Shown: positions 44,941 to 56,594, counted from the stretch's first letter. The stretch is DNA of 64,000 nt from Nepenthes gracilis (GCA_033239525.1 BSYO01000011.1:11683078-11747077), one strand, 5' to 3'. The notes: a model not told the origin generated them from the letters alone. Numbers and translations: made by a program.

Positions 44941-45880
44941 GTTATTACTGCGAATACTCTTCCCGAAGCACTTGGTTTTCTCGCCATTTACCTTGAGGGA
45001 TAAGGACAATATTTGATCATGTGGCAAGGTTGACCGCAATTAAAGTAGGCTCCTAAGACTTCATAATATAGCCTTCCTCCATGTGATTTTCCATAATGTG
45101 GACACACGAGCATTGATTGTTGAGGGCCTGGATGCCCTGGATTTCAGTTTCTTTCTTTCCTTTCTCTGCTGGCTTTAATCTCTTGTGAGATCCTCCCAAT
45201 CTTGAACTCTAGCCTCCACGGCTAGTTGATTTTTTCTTAAAGAGCTTCTCTTTCTCCATCTCCTGTTCAAACAAGATGGCTTGGTCCAACACATCTCCAT
45301 AAGTCCTCAACTTCAACATCACATGCTGTTTTTGGATTGTATCATTCAGCCATTGTAGAAATTTTCTCGCCTTCCTCGCCTCATCACGGACCATATGAGG
45401 TATAACGAGACAGTTCAATAAAATTCACATCATATACCACCACCGTCCGATTCCCTTGCCATAGCCGGGCAAACTCATCTTCCTTTTACTCTCTCAAGCT
45501 TGTTGGAAAGTATTTATTCATAAAAGCCTCAACAAACATGTCCCACAAAATTTTCTCGTTCTCTAATCCCATGGCTCGCTTTTTCATTGACCACCAATGG
45601 TCTGCCTATCCTTCTATCCTGTACGAGGCAAACATCACCTTGTCCTCCTCTGAATATCGTATAACAGCAAAAACCATCTCCATCCACTAGATCCAAATCT
45701 CAACTTTAGTGGGATCTTGGTTGCCCATGAATTCTAGCACTCTCTTGTTGGTGAAATGATCATACGCTATTGTTGCTAGGTTAGCCGGAGTTGGCTCCAG
45801 GTTATATGATTCTTGAGCCATGGATTCCATAACGTCCACCATCCTTACCATGATGGCCAAATACTCTTCTTCTCAATAAG
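44941..45880 (-). pseudogene. Del-2 gag
   Basis: The minus strand starts near 45870 with MVDVMESMAQES, then a QDPTKVEIWI phrase and DKVMFASYRI. At 45209-45418 an open stretch has DEARKARKFLQWLND and TYGDVLDQAILFEQEM. Near 45010-45060 lies a CCHC knuckle (FNCGQPCHMIKYC). These are the ordered parts of a Del/Tekay-type gag. Frameshifts and stops are present. The Del-1 gag at 56595 has the matching start MMDGVESMPQ. Confidence 0.85.
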
Positions 45881-45994
45881 GGCGAGGGCTAGGCCCAATA
45901 CTTCCTCATTGTCCAGACAACATCCTTAATCCTATCACAACATATTCAATCACATTAGACCTTCAAACTAAAATAAGACATTTCCTTGTGATTT

Positions 45995-46005
45995 CTCTGA
46001 TATAA
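45995..46005 (-). promoter_or_regulatory. Del-2 primer-binding site
   Basis: The minus strand TTATATCAGAG follows the LTR end GGGATGTGACA by four bases. The canonical tRNA-iMet site is TGGTATCAGAG. It fixes the element's minus orientation. Confidence 0.75.
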
Positions 46006-46009
46006 CTTC

Positions 46010-48163
46010 TGTCACATCCCATATTTCAATCCCATCATTAACAATTGATAGTAATATTAATGATCAGCTATTAGCTATTTAGTTAACATTGAACATGAAC
46101 TTCAAATCAATATATCGACAGACCAAATAAAGTAGTAAACCTATACACAGGACCCAGAGTATACCACATCATCATGTGACTCTAACATTGACCCAAACCG
46201 TGACGTCGGATGATACATAAGGAGCTATGTGTATCTATATATAAATCAGAGTATGTAAGTCCAACAGAAATTAAATTTCATTGTTGTCATATAGTCGGGC
46301 GACCAACATCTTTTGACTTATAAACCAAAATCAACATAAACTACATAAACATAATAGTAATTAAACCAACATTCATATAACATTTTACATACCAAAATCT
46401 GATTAACATAAACACTTTAAACCATTGTCCGAAACTAAATTACAACATTAAACTACTTTCCAAAATCAAAATACAACATCAGAATTCAATAATTCTAAAT
46501 TTTAAGTTCTAAATTTTTTTGAACAGATTCTTCTTTAATTCTAATCATCTTGCAAGTATTCAAGCCTCTTATTTGAAAGAAGTTAGTAAAATAGAAGTAA
46601 AGAGTGTGTCAAAAACTCATTAAGGTATATAATTTTTACTATTAAATATATATAATTTATATTTAAAATATATTAGAAAGACTGTAAATCAAATTAGATA
46701 TAATGACATGAATTTTCATAACATTATATACAGCTTTTCAAACTTATCTTTCAATACATAGTCGAAATGTGCCATGTAAACTCATACTTAATTATAAATT
46801 TATTAGAAATCAAGGGCTAGTAGGGCCTCACTAATTAAAAAAGCAGATAATTGAAGCCCAATTTATATTTATTTTCATATAATTAAAGATTGTACGATAT
46901 TATTTAAGACCGTAGGTGGGCCGTCTTACATAAAACCCCGCAGATGGTGCTAAACATTACTTTCACCCACAAATGATAGGTTCAAACCTCGATCATTATT
47001 ATAATATAGTTAGGTATGCCATAATATACTATCCGCTAGCATATAACCATAGCCTGATGCATATACTTATGAAAACACTATACAATTCCTCATATTTCAT
47101 GTATTTTCTCTATCTAAAAGAAATATTCTTAATTCTTAACTTATTGTAGAATTTTCTCTTTGAATTTTATAAATTCTTAGTATGCAACACTTACATTTTT
47201 TCTGTATAAATTTTAAACACGGAATGCTAAATTAATATAATAGTCCAACAAAATTCAATAAAAATGTAGAGGAATTAGCAACTTAGAAATGTCTTAGCAA
47301 TTTCAATTCAAATAGCATACATGGAGAAAAAATTTACAAAAATTCATAATATGCAAATATATCTTCAAAGTTCTAGAATATACTGTAGTAAAAAGTATGA
47401 AATTTATCATATATAAAGTAATTAAACAATAAATTTAACACATGCATACAAGAAAGTTGTAGGAAAATGGTTAAAATTTCAAAGTATGTGAACTAATGAC
47501 ATGATTCTTCATAAAAATAATAAAAAATGGAAGTAAGAGTACATACATATAAAATTTTAACAATTAACTATAAAAATATGTCATACATGAGTATTTAAAA
47601 TAGAAAATATTCAAAGAATAGAAAAAATAGCAAATGTTAATTTTAACAATTAACAATTTGGCTTGAATTTACCCAAATTCTTCCTTAGAATCACTTGATT
47701 TAAACTTCTCTAACCTTCTCTCTCTCTTTTCTCCTCTCCTCTCCTCTTCTCATTTTCTCTTCTCTCCCAAATTCTGTAGAAAAATAATTGAAATTCCGTC
47801 GGTTCCCCTATTTATAAATGAAATAGTGCTTAAATACTGGTCAGGCATACGTCAGGTGCCATGGTTAGACATTACAGCACACGAGTGCCACTTCAGGTGT
47901 GCTTTGAGCATGAACATTCTGCCTCAATTTGCTTTGGGCATCCCTCGAGTGTGCCTTGAGCATGTTTATAATATTTTGTGTGCTCAGGCGCCAATCAGAC
48001 ATCCATTAAGTGTGATTATTCTATTTATCACGCACATGGCACACCGGTCAGGCATCTACAAATTCGATGTGATTCTATTTAATTTTGACTTTTGACCTAA
48101 TTTTTTATATTAACTTAATTACTCATGATTAGAATAGAATTTAAACTCAAACTATACACCTAC
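46010..48163 (-). mobile_element. Del-2 5' LTR (about 2.15 kb)
   Basis: The plus strand begins TGTCACATCCC at 46010. The far end, near 48163, carries ATTAACTTAATTACTCATGATTAG. This is the reverse of the LTR start of Del-1 (TAATTATGG.TAATTAAGTTAATATAA), so both are one superfamily. The exact end is not resolved. Length agrees with the 2.2-kb Del-1 3' LTR. Confidence 0.75.
47805..47820 (-). promoter_or_regulatory. Del-2 LTR TATA box
   Basis: The minus strand CATTTATAAATAGGGG is followed by a TC-rich (plus strand) / GA-rich leader, the same layout as the TATTTAAAG box with GAGAGAGG leader in Del-1. Confidence 0.6.
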
Positions 48164-48470
48164 GAATTTTAATAATAGCTGTGGCCTTGTCTATAGGGCA
48201 TTTGATATAAACAGATCTTTGACTTTTAGGCTTGCTAGTAAGGAATTTCACTAAACCTTGCTTTTACGTTTCAAATTTCTACACATGATATTTATTATTA
48301 GTCATTTTGTATATTAGTGAAGAATTATTCGTCATTATTGATGTTATGGTCATATACCTCATTTAAATTTGTGCTCACTATTTTAAATCACCATATTTCA
48401 AATCAGTCAGTATGTGGTTGAAGTTGGACTAATGATGTTTCTCAAACGATATTTTTATGTACATTCTACT
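48164..48470. other. AT-rich spacer
   Basis: Short sequence between the Del-2 LTR and the Tat-B LTR; no gene or repeat seen. Confidence 0.5.
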
Positions 48471-49102
48471 TGATGGGTATTGTAACTGATAGCCCAATGC
48501 AAATCAGCCCACTGTAAATTGAAACCAAGGCATGAGCTTTAATGGTCCAAACCACCCACACTGCCCAATTTGATGGACATTTTTTATGGCCTTATATGAG
48601 TGAATCGCTCTTAGAATGAAGACGGAACCATCTCTATTGGCCAAGATGATTTTCCTTTCTTATCTTAAAGTAACAGCCTCAAGCACTAGTTAAAACTGCA
48701 TGTTGAGCTAAACCTTATTTGCCCGATAGTTTCATAGATGATTAACAAGAAAAGTCAACAGTCCCCTAATTTCTATAAAACCCCTTCATTCCAACGGAAA
48801 AAGGGGTCGAGATTTCAAAGAATAAAAAAATACAATTCAAAAATGCCCAGAGCGCATACACACTCTCTCTCAAACTACAACGCTTTCATAAAAGTGCAAA
48901 CCCCCGAGCAAGAACCATATTTATGAAAACTTTTATCTTCTCTTTATAGAAGGATACTAACATGAGTCTCGAAGGATATACTGGGGAATAAGTTCCGTCA
49001 AATCCTTTGACCGTCTGTGAAATTGTCCAGACCCACTTTAAACCTGACGTTCAAACTTTGGCCCACTAATCCATACTACAATTTGGATCTTCGAACGCAT
49101 CA
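48471..49102 (+). mobile_element. Tat-B 5' LTR (632 bp)
   Basis: It starts TGATGGGTATTGTAACTG and ends CGAACGCATCA, the same termini as the Tat-A LTR in opposite orientation. A TTTCTATAAAACCCC near 48768 is a plausible TATA region. The short open stretch at 48738-48926 is not a gene. Confidence 0.8.
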
Positions 49103-49117
49103 TTGGTACAGTCTGTG
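49103..49117 (+). promoter_or_regulatory. Tat-B primer-binding site
   Basis: TTGGTACAGTCTGTG directly follows the LTR. It differs from the Tat/Ogre site TTGGCGCCGTCTGTG at three positions in the CG-rich part. Confidence 0.75.
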
Positions 49118-49159
49118 AAAAATCGACTAAAAATTTGATAAGCACACCCTTGACGATAA

Positions 49160-50315
49160 TATGATGAATACACGGGTACAAGTCAGTGCCCAAATCAGAG
49201 AAGCTACCTCAAGTAGCAATTGCCCTTTAAGAGCGGTTGGGTGGGCAATCATCGTAACTCCTACATACATGAACCTGTAATGAGAATGGATGACATCTCT
49301 AAGGCCATCCGGACTATATGCACTCGGCTTGATGAACGAATGAAAGGGGCTCTATCTTCTGTCTCCCAAATAGTAATCTCCAAGCAAAGGAGGATAAGAA
49401 GGAAGTGCCCAATAAATAAGGGTCGATGACCTGATGACCTCGAGACTCAAGCTGTCTTGAGAAATAAAGTTCCAATGGGCTTGGAGGGTCGTCTCAATTA
49501 CAGGACCCAGGAGGATATCTCTAAGAGGTGGAATCCTCATTATTCCTGGGATGATAGGAACCCACACCACCAGGCAAGAACCTCACACAACGTGCTCCCT
49601 GCAAAAATTGAGATGCTCGGCTTCTTAAGGCTGAGCAAAACCCTTCGAATTGAGGATCTTTCTCAATGAGAAGAGAATGGCTGCCCCTCCATAAATAGAG
49701 GAGAAAGTTAAAAAAATATGGCGACACGTCTTTGGAGGAAACACCGGAGGATGAGCCGTTGACTTTGGAGATCTCCATTCACTATGGAGATCCAAACCCA
49801 TCTTCTCCATCGTGACCATTTCTACACTCTTTCGAGCTTTCAAGGCTTAGATAAGGCAGTGATATATCTGTGCTTCCCCTTGACTCTTAAAGGGGATTCC
49901 CAAGTATGGTTCTATCAACTTCAACCAAATTCAATCAGGACATTCCAGAACTTGGCTGATAGTTTTCTGTCCCAATCCGCCTCCAGCAGAAGGGAGGAGA
50001 AACAATCATGGCATCTGGCTCCGGTCAAGCAAGGTCTAAATGGGAGTTTGAAGAAGTTATTGGCCAGGTTCACGACCGAGGTTAGGAAGATACCCAAACT
50101 TACAAATGAGGTGAAATTAAGCACCTTCATAATGACATTAGAGCCTCGGGACTTCTTTAAGCATCTGGCGCACAAGGACTCGTAGACCTTTAAAGAGGCT
50201 AAGGCCATTGCTCAAGCCTATTTAGCGGCCAAGGAGGCTAATGAAGTAAAACTGCCAAACCAGGGGGACAAATTTTGCCAAACGATTGTGGAAGGAAAGA
50301 GGAAGAATGGAGACA
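49160..50315 (+). pseudogene. Tat-B gag, first part
   Basis: The clearest piece (49784-50185) has FYTLSSFQGLDKAVIYLCFPLTLKG, QVWFYQLQPNSIRTFQNLADSF, LLARFTTEVRKIPKL and FIMTLEP, the Tat gag core. Then YLAAKEANE continues to the LINE insertion at about 50316. Upstream, 49220-49430 reads an N-terminal part with stops. It is colinear with Tat-A gag. Confidence 0.85.
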
Positions 50316-51149
50316 AATGCCTAGTATGGGTATTTGCCCGATTTGGTTGCACTTTACTGGTATGCTTTTCAAAAAAAAAAAAACAATATTTGCCTGGTAT
50401 GGTTGCCATCTACTGGTATGCTCGAAAAAAAAATGTGGGCAGTTTTGTGCCTTTTGCCCAGTATGGGGTATATTGCCGGTTTGGTGCCTCTAATGAGTTG
50501 TTTGATTTGGCATTGTTCTACTAAAATATAACAATCTACCGAGATGGGAAAATTTACTGGTTTGCAAATGATTGGTATGCTGCAAAAATGTTGGCATGCT
50601 AGAAGCGTGTGTCCCCTTCTGGATCCCTTGATGTGGATGGTGGTTTGGAAACAGCCGGGCTGGATCGATAAGCACTGAAATTCCCAGTCTGAATATGTTG
50701 CAAAGTGCCGGAATGGCGTATATACCGGTATGCAAATGTTCGGTTTGGTGCACTATTGTCGGTATGCTTGGAGTAGCTGATGGTCGATTTGGAACTCCCG
50801 ATGGATGTCTTTTGAAATGTTACTTGCCAATAAAACAATCTTGAAATTGATAGTAAAATAGTGTTGTGTTGAACGACTGTTGCTTGGGATATGCCCTAGG
50901 CTCCACGCATGTTAGTTTAGGTGTTTTTCTAGTGGAAGTCCTAGATTTCTTCCGATTACGTTTCGTTTAATTTTTGGTGCATCATTGTATGCGAAGCTTG
51001 GTCGTTTAATTATGTTACTCGTATGAAAGTGTTGTTCGGGAGATGCCCTAGCGCCTATATTTTAACTCAAAGGCGGCAAAATACTTGAAGATAAAATATA
51101 AGTTTATGTAAACTCTTTTATTTTAATACAATTTACTTATCAAAAAAGA
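50316..51149 (+). mobile_element. LINE-2 3' UTR fragment inserted in Tat-B gag
   Basis: The gag reading is interrupted and resumes at 51150. The insert ends AATTTACTTATC plus A at 51134-51147, the LINE-1 3' end. It contains no ORF2, only UTR. The body holds words such as CTGGTATGCT, GCCGGTTTGGTGC and ACCGGTATGCAAATG, and two internal A tracts (near 50372 and 50425) after GGTATGCT, as in LINE-1. The flanks GAAGAATGGAGAC and AAGAAACGGGGAT may be a decayed target duplication. Confidence 0.7.
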
Positions 51150-51450
51150 AACGGGGATCACATGGGTCCCCGAGGACCAAGGAAGCAGTAAAAGTCTGAT
51201 CCGACACCGAGAAGGGAGTTTAAGCCTATGGACTTGACTCCTCTAAATGACTCCCACACCAATATCCTAATGTATATTCAGGATAAAAAGTTCTTCAAAT
51301 GGTCGAAGGTATTGAAGAACTCAGATAGAGGTGACCAGTCAAGGTATTATCACTGCCATCGATGTGAGGGCCACTGTACTAAAGACTATAGGATGCTACA
51401 GAAGGAAATTGAAGAGTTGATTAGAAAGGGACATCTCACTCGTTTTCTGT
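51150..51450 (+). pseudogene. Tat-B gag, C-terminal part
   Basis: This contains LTPLNDSHTNILMYIQDKKF, then YYHCHRCEGHCTKDYRML and LIRKGHLTRF. It is the Tat gag zinc-knuckle region with one cysteine changed to tyrosine (CTKDYR for the usual DC). It matches Tat-A at 27781-27972. Confidence 0.8.
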
Positions 51451-52090
51451 AAAGACCCAAACAAACTTTCAAAGGAGTAGATAGAAATGAGGCCGAGTAC
51501 CCAAGGAACAAGTGGCAGCTTTGGTCGTGAACATGATTATCACACGTTCGGTGCAGGATGAAATTCCAAAAAGTTCAATAGTGGCCGCCGGCTACAAGAA
51601 ACCAATGGTAGGACTTAGGAATGATGTCATTAGTTTTAGTAATGAAGATATGATACATGTAATTCCCCCACATTCTGATCCATTGGTTGTAACTGTACTC
51701 ATCTCTGATGGTAGCGTGGATTACCAATTAAAATGAGTGTTTATTAATAATAAAAGTTCAAGAAGTTTGCTTTATCTCAATATGTACTTTAAATTAGGAA
51801 TAAAAAGAAATCAATTGAAAACCACCGAAGAACCCCTGTATAGACTGGACAACAAATCGGTACCTGTCTAGGGGGTCATCCAGCTTAAAGTTATGTTGGG
51901 CACCTATCCAGTGATGATCACTAAGATGCTTTCTTTCTTGGTAACAGACCTTCCTTGGACATCCCTATTTAATGGCATTTGGAGTCATGACTTCAATCCC
52001 GCATTTAAAGAGTTTTCGACCCCGTTTGGCATTGGAGAAGTCTTTAGTGATCAGATGAATGGGGGGATGAGTTACTTGTCCTAGATCACT
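51451..52090 (+). pseudogene. Tat-B protease region
   Basis: An acidic linker FSNEDMIHVIPPHSDPLVVTVLI is followed, after a stop, by FINNKSSRSLLYLNMYFKLG, where the active site VDNGSS has become INNKSS, so the catalytic aspartate is lost. A YPVMITKM strand and DFNPAFKEFSTPFGIGEVF follow. Confidence 0.8.
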
Positions 52091-52470
52091 CAAGCATTCC
52101 CCCACTCAACCAATCGAGGACCTTGACTTCATAATGAAACTATATTATTGTAAGCTTAGTCTGGGAAGTCTACAGATCGAATCCCTTTGGACCCTAATGA
52201 TCCAGAGAAGTGCATCCAGATTAGAAGTTCTCTATCCGAGCCCCTTTGAAGTTAACTTATCAGTTTTCTCTAACGAGAATTTCGACACCTTTGCCTAGAC
52301 ACCTTACGACATGCTAGGAATACCGACTAGAATAATGGTCCATAAGTTGGACTGATATCCCAGTCATAAGCCTGTCTGGTAGAAGCGAAAGAATTATTCG
52401 ATTACAAAACGGATTGCCATTCAAGAGAATGTGAAGAAACTAGTTGGTATTAGATTCATTAGGGAAATTC
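52091..52470 (+). pseudogene. Tat-B reverse transcriptase, N-terminal part, cut by Del-1
   Basis: This reads PEKCIQIRSSL, SVFSNENFDTFA, YDMLGIPTRIMVHKLD and KRIAIQENVKKLVGIRFIREI, the region leading into RT fingers. The frame breaks exactly at 52470 where the Del-1 LTR starts. It resumes at 62066 as QYPD, matching the Tat-A sequence FVREVQYPDWL. Confidence 0.85.
52466..52470. repeat. Left target-site duplication of Del-1
   Basis: AATTC here and AGTTC at 62061-62065 differ at one position and flank Del-1 exactly. Confidence 0.75.
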
Positions 52471-53714
52471 TGTAAGGTACCGGTTTTAAAATATAGTAAT
52501 TATGGATAATTAAGTTAATATAATTAAAATTAGGTTAAATGTATGTGGGATACTAGAATTCAGAAGCATATCGAATGAGAGAGGAAGAACACCCGATGGG
52601 CACCTGAAGCACACTAGGGGCATGAATTCCAGTGGTTCTACGCCTGTTACACTCTTGAGGCGCACTCAAGCACGAAATCTAGTGACTCCGTGCCGGATGG
52701 GCGCCTGACTGGCGCTTAAGCACTACTTCAGCTATTTAAAGCCACACGTCCTATTTTCTGTCATTTTGCGAAGAAAAAGGGAGAGAGGAGAGAAAGAAGG
52801 CACGGTGGAGAAGAGGGATCAAAGCTTTCAGGTTCGGTTTTTGCTTGGAGCTAGTTAAGAAACTTATAGATCGGGTCAATATAAGCACACTCCTATACTT
52901 TTCTTTCTCTTATTGCTCATTTTTCACCATTTCTTCTAGGTATTCTTATTCAAATGCCCGTCCAAACTTTGATATACAAGTCTTGTGTTAAATATACATA
53001 TATGTTGATTTGCCCTTTGATTTTGAAGTACATGTGTTAAAAATGTCATTATATGTCATTTTTCCTACCTGCGTTACTGAGTATTCGGCTCATTTCCTTA
53101 TTGGTTTTACTAACCTTCAGATATGCAAGAGATGCAGGAATTCTTCCCCGACGAGCAAGGTTGGAGATTCAGAAGAGCTTAGGCTTGTTGGTTCTGATAT
53201 TTAGATATTGCCGTATTTTGGATAGGTTTATATCGTTTTGTTTATTGTAGATTAGTTAGTTTGATTTTCGGATATGGTTTTTGATGTATTATGGGTTTCC
53301 GGGTGATGTTGTTAGCTCATGTCATATTTTGTTGTTCGGAGTTGCTGGTTTTGTTTTTTTTGTTTTTATCATGGACAGGGTTGTTATTTTTGTGCTAGAT
53401 CATTTCGTGAAAGTGAAACAGGATGTTTCACATCATGCAGGTTATGAAGGATGTTATTAGGGATGTGTTTTTGCTTCCGCTATATTGATAGATATGTATA
53501 TATATGTTGGATTCATATTTTCACAAGCATCATTCCTTATTCAAGGTCCGATGTCGTATTTTGGGTTGGTTGTCGGACCACCGAATTTGGTGGATTATGT
53601 TTAGGTCCTGTGCATGTTGGGTTGTTATGTATGGATGATTATTACCATGATTTGTATTTTATTTTTGACAGACATTATATTCAGGTGATATTTAGTTTTA
53701 TTAGGTCCATTACA
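52471..53714 (+). mobile_element. Del-1 5' LTR with 965-bp internal deletion
   Basis: It starts TGTAAGGTACCGG and ends CCATTACA, three bases before the primer site. It aligns with the 3' LTR (59849-62060) end to end except for a missing segment equivalent to about 60455-61420. A TATTTAAAG TATA box lies at about 52733, followed by a GAGAGAGG leader. The deletion removes the conserved hairpin module. Confidence 0.85.
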
Positions 53715-53716
53715 AT

Positions 53717-53727
53717 TGGTATCAGAG
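53717..53727 (+). promoter_or_regulatory. Del-1 primer-binding site
   Basis: TGGTATCAGAG is a perfect match to the plant tRNA-iMet primer site, two bases after the LTR. Confidence 0.9.
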
Positions 53728-53956
53728 AAGTTTTAGATAGATGCCTTAAGGTCTAAATTAGGTTGATCTTGATTTGAGGCCTAAGTTGGTTGATTTTGGG
53801 TTAAAGTTTAGGTTTAATTGGTTTTGGGTTGAGGTCCTCAATCAAGTAATTGCTAAGATGGGATAATCTAAACCGATTAAAGTTAGTGATGGGATTAAGA
53901 GATAGGATGCGGAAGCTAAAAGGTGCCGGATTTCACGATGTGGTAAAAATGAGTGG
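53728..53956 (+). mobile_element. Del-1 5' leader
   Basis: This is noncoding and G/T-rich, containing GGTTGATTTTGGGTTAAAGTTTAGG-like repeats. It ends where the nested LTR starts. Confidence 0.6.
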
Positions 53957-56550
53957 TGAGATTTCGGATTCCAAAATATAGTAATTGGGAGGTAATTAAG
54001 TTAAAATAGGTGAATTGAGGTGAAAGGGTACGGAAGGAATCAGTTTTAAAAGCCTAAAGATCCGAAATTGGTAAAATCAAAAACCGAAGTTATAAATTGT
54101 GAAATATTAATCCGTAAATAAGATTTTGAATTTTCAATTATGATAATCATGACTTACTAAGGTTATCTGATCAAAATTAGGGTCCAAGGATGTGAAAAAT
54201 TAGATTAGAATGGTCGAAACGAATCCCGAACAGCGCGTGCGCGAAGCTGGCTGGCCACAGGCTTGCCCAAGACTGACCCATGCCGCCGTGGGCTCGAGCC
54301 CCCTAGCAAGCACCAATTCCAGCATGCTGGAACTTGCAGCGGCTCACCGTGTGCTCGAGTGCTAGCTTGTTATAAAGCCGTATCGAGTTTTCCTTCTGCA
54401 TTATTTCTGCGGGGAAAGAGAGTAAGAGGGAGAGAGAGGAGAGAGAGAGCACGAAGGTGAAGAGGAAAATGGAGGAATCTGAGGCTCCCAGTCTGATTTC
54501 CAGCTCAAGCTAGTTAGAAAGGTGATAGATTGGGTCGAGGCAAGTGCACTTATACTCTCCTCTTTCATTTTCTTGCACTTTTGTCTTATTTTTTTTGAGT
54601 ATTCTCGTTACGATATCCGATTAAGTTTATATTTTATAGCTCCCGAGATTTAAGCATGCATATATGTAAACTTGGTACCCAACATTATAAATTTGATAGG
54701 TTTTTGGATAAAGCAAACCCTAACCCCCACGCCCGGACATTTTACCCACGAAATTTGGGGCTTTTGCTTAATTTGGGATTAGAATATGATTACCAATAAC
54801 TTAGACATGTTAATTTATTGATTGGGTATCCGAATTTAATGTTTTATGTGAAATTTTGCTCGATGAGACCCTAGCCCGTGCCGGACCCGTTTAATGGATT
54901 AAACTGAGTTTGATGTATAAATTAACTTAGAATTATACTTACCCATGCCTTGAATTCGATGATGTACCCGTTGAATGCCCGAAATTTTGAGAATTCAGCG
55001 ATATGTGTATCCAAACATTGTTCACGTATGCTGTTCATGCGGGTACTATTCATCCGATGACATTGAACGATATTTTGTATAATTTTTTCATGTTTAATTG
55101 TTGATTAAGTGATATGTATATTTGCATAAATTCAATTGTATAATCCGGAAGTTTCGACATGTGCAATTGCAAAGGAAATTTGTGTTCGAAAGCCTTTAAA
55201 GTCAATTTGCTTCTCGATGGTAAGAATTCACAATCTTTCTATGTTTATGATATTCGTATATAAAGTTAAGTCATAAAAAGATTTAAATCCGAAAGCAAAA
55301 TAAAAAGTATACGAATATTTGGAGAAAAAATACAATTTGGATACATAATGGATTTGTTCTCCTAGATGGCGATATTTATAAAAGATATTTGGTGAATCTT
55401 CCCTCAAAAGAATAAAAAATTATAATGCTAGGACCATGAATTCGTGTTATGAAGGGTACCATCCCCAGGCATGCCACTAGTATGTCAGTAGAGATTTAAG
55501 GATTTGTCCTAATCGCGTATTATAGCGGATAATACCCTTGACATGCCTTAAGATGTTACAGTGATAATCGAGAAGTACTTCATCCGTAAAGTGATATGTA
55601 GTCCGCCTTCCTCAGGGCGTTACCATGGAGGACAAGAATACAAATTTATGATTCATCCCACCCTAGAGATGTAAACAAATAAGAGCCAAGAACAAGGCCT
55701 TACATTGTGTGGAGTGAACACAATCTATCCTTAATTATTCACTCCCTTGGTTGATAGAGTCTATTGGCTTAGGTCCGCAAAGGTGAATAACTATGCATCA
55801 ATTATAACCTAAAGAAAGTAGTAAATTGTATCCCAAAATATATTTGACCAAGTTCATGTTCATGCATCTCATTCATGCTCATATATTCTTTTTCTGCTTA
55901 ACCTTACTTATATTATTTACTGCATTGTATATGATGCATTTATTGAACTGTTAGCTTACTCTTACTTCTTCTTCCTTCTAGATAAGAACCACGAGTTGAG
56001 ATCCGATTAGAAACAGCAAGGAGAGGGTTTGCTAAGGAGATTGGTTGGACTTTGAGGACTTAGAGTTTTGTATATGGTTATTGTAGCGGAATGTAAATAG
56101 TTAATTAAGATTATTGTTATGTATTAAATTGTGGCATAGCTTGTTGTATATTTTCATGACATAGAATGCTTCTGTAGCTTATCCATGAACATAGAATGCT
56201 TTTGTAAATATTATGTTACATTTTGTATAAGTTCCTAGATGGCATTTCTATATAGATCTAATACAGTAGTTAAGGGTACTTTGTTGGAGTCATAAATGAT
56301 ATGATATTTGTTGATCTTGTGGATTTATTGTGGGTTAAATTTTGAGGACTGTCTATGTATATGTCTTGTGCAGGCTATATTTATTTAGGTTATTTGTATG
56401 GATTTTGTTCATTTTTAGAGAAAACTCTACTCAATTTTCTGCAGAATTTATGTATTGAATTAATTGCGTATTAGTTTGATTTGGATAAGTATAATTATTG
56501 ACGGAGGTCATTAATGGATTATGACCCGTTTCATCATAAAAGCTATGATG
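53957..56550 (+). mobile_element. Nested solo LTR inside the Del-1 leader
   Basis: It starts TGAGATTTCGGATTCCAAAATATAG, close to the Del-1 LTR start, and runs about 2.6 kb without coding sequence. It holds a GC-rich U3 part (54215-54370), TTATAAAGCC as TATA candidate near 54369, a GAGAGAGG leader, AGCTAGTTAGAAAGGTGATAGATTGGGTCGAGG-like sequence shared with Del-1, and the hairpin module at 55604. The right end is not resolved; Del-1 gag resumes by about 56590. No clear target duplication. Confidence 0.65.
55604..55619 (+). promoter_or_regulatory. Conserved LTR hairpin module, nested LTR copy
   Basis: CGCCTTCCTCAGGGCG is preceded by GATAATCGAGAAGTACTT and followed by TTACCATGGAGGA, the same block as 24250-24310 in LTR-A. 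Confidence 0.55.
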
Positions 56551-56594
56551 GACTAAGTACTTACCTAGACTAGGATTAGGGATGCTTGAATAGC

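Noticed and set aside
54263..54460. 65-codon plus-strand frame in GC-rich DNA with a basic tail
   Set aside because: It lies in U3 and leader of the nested LTR; the tail comes from GAGAGAGG-type repeats.
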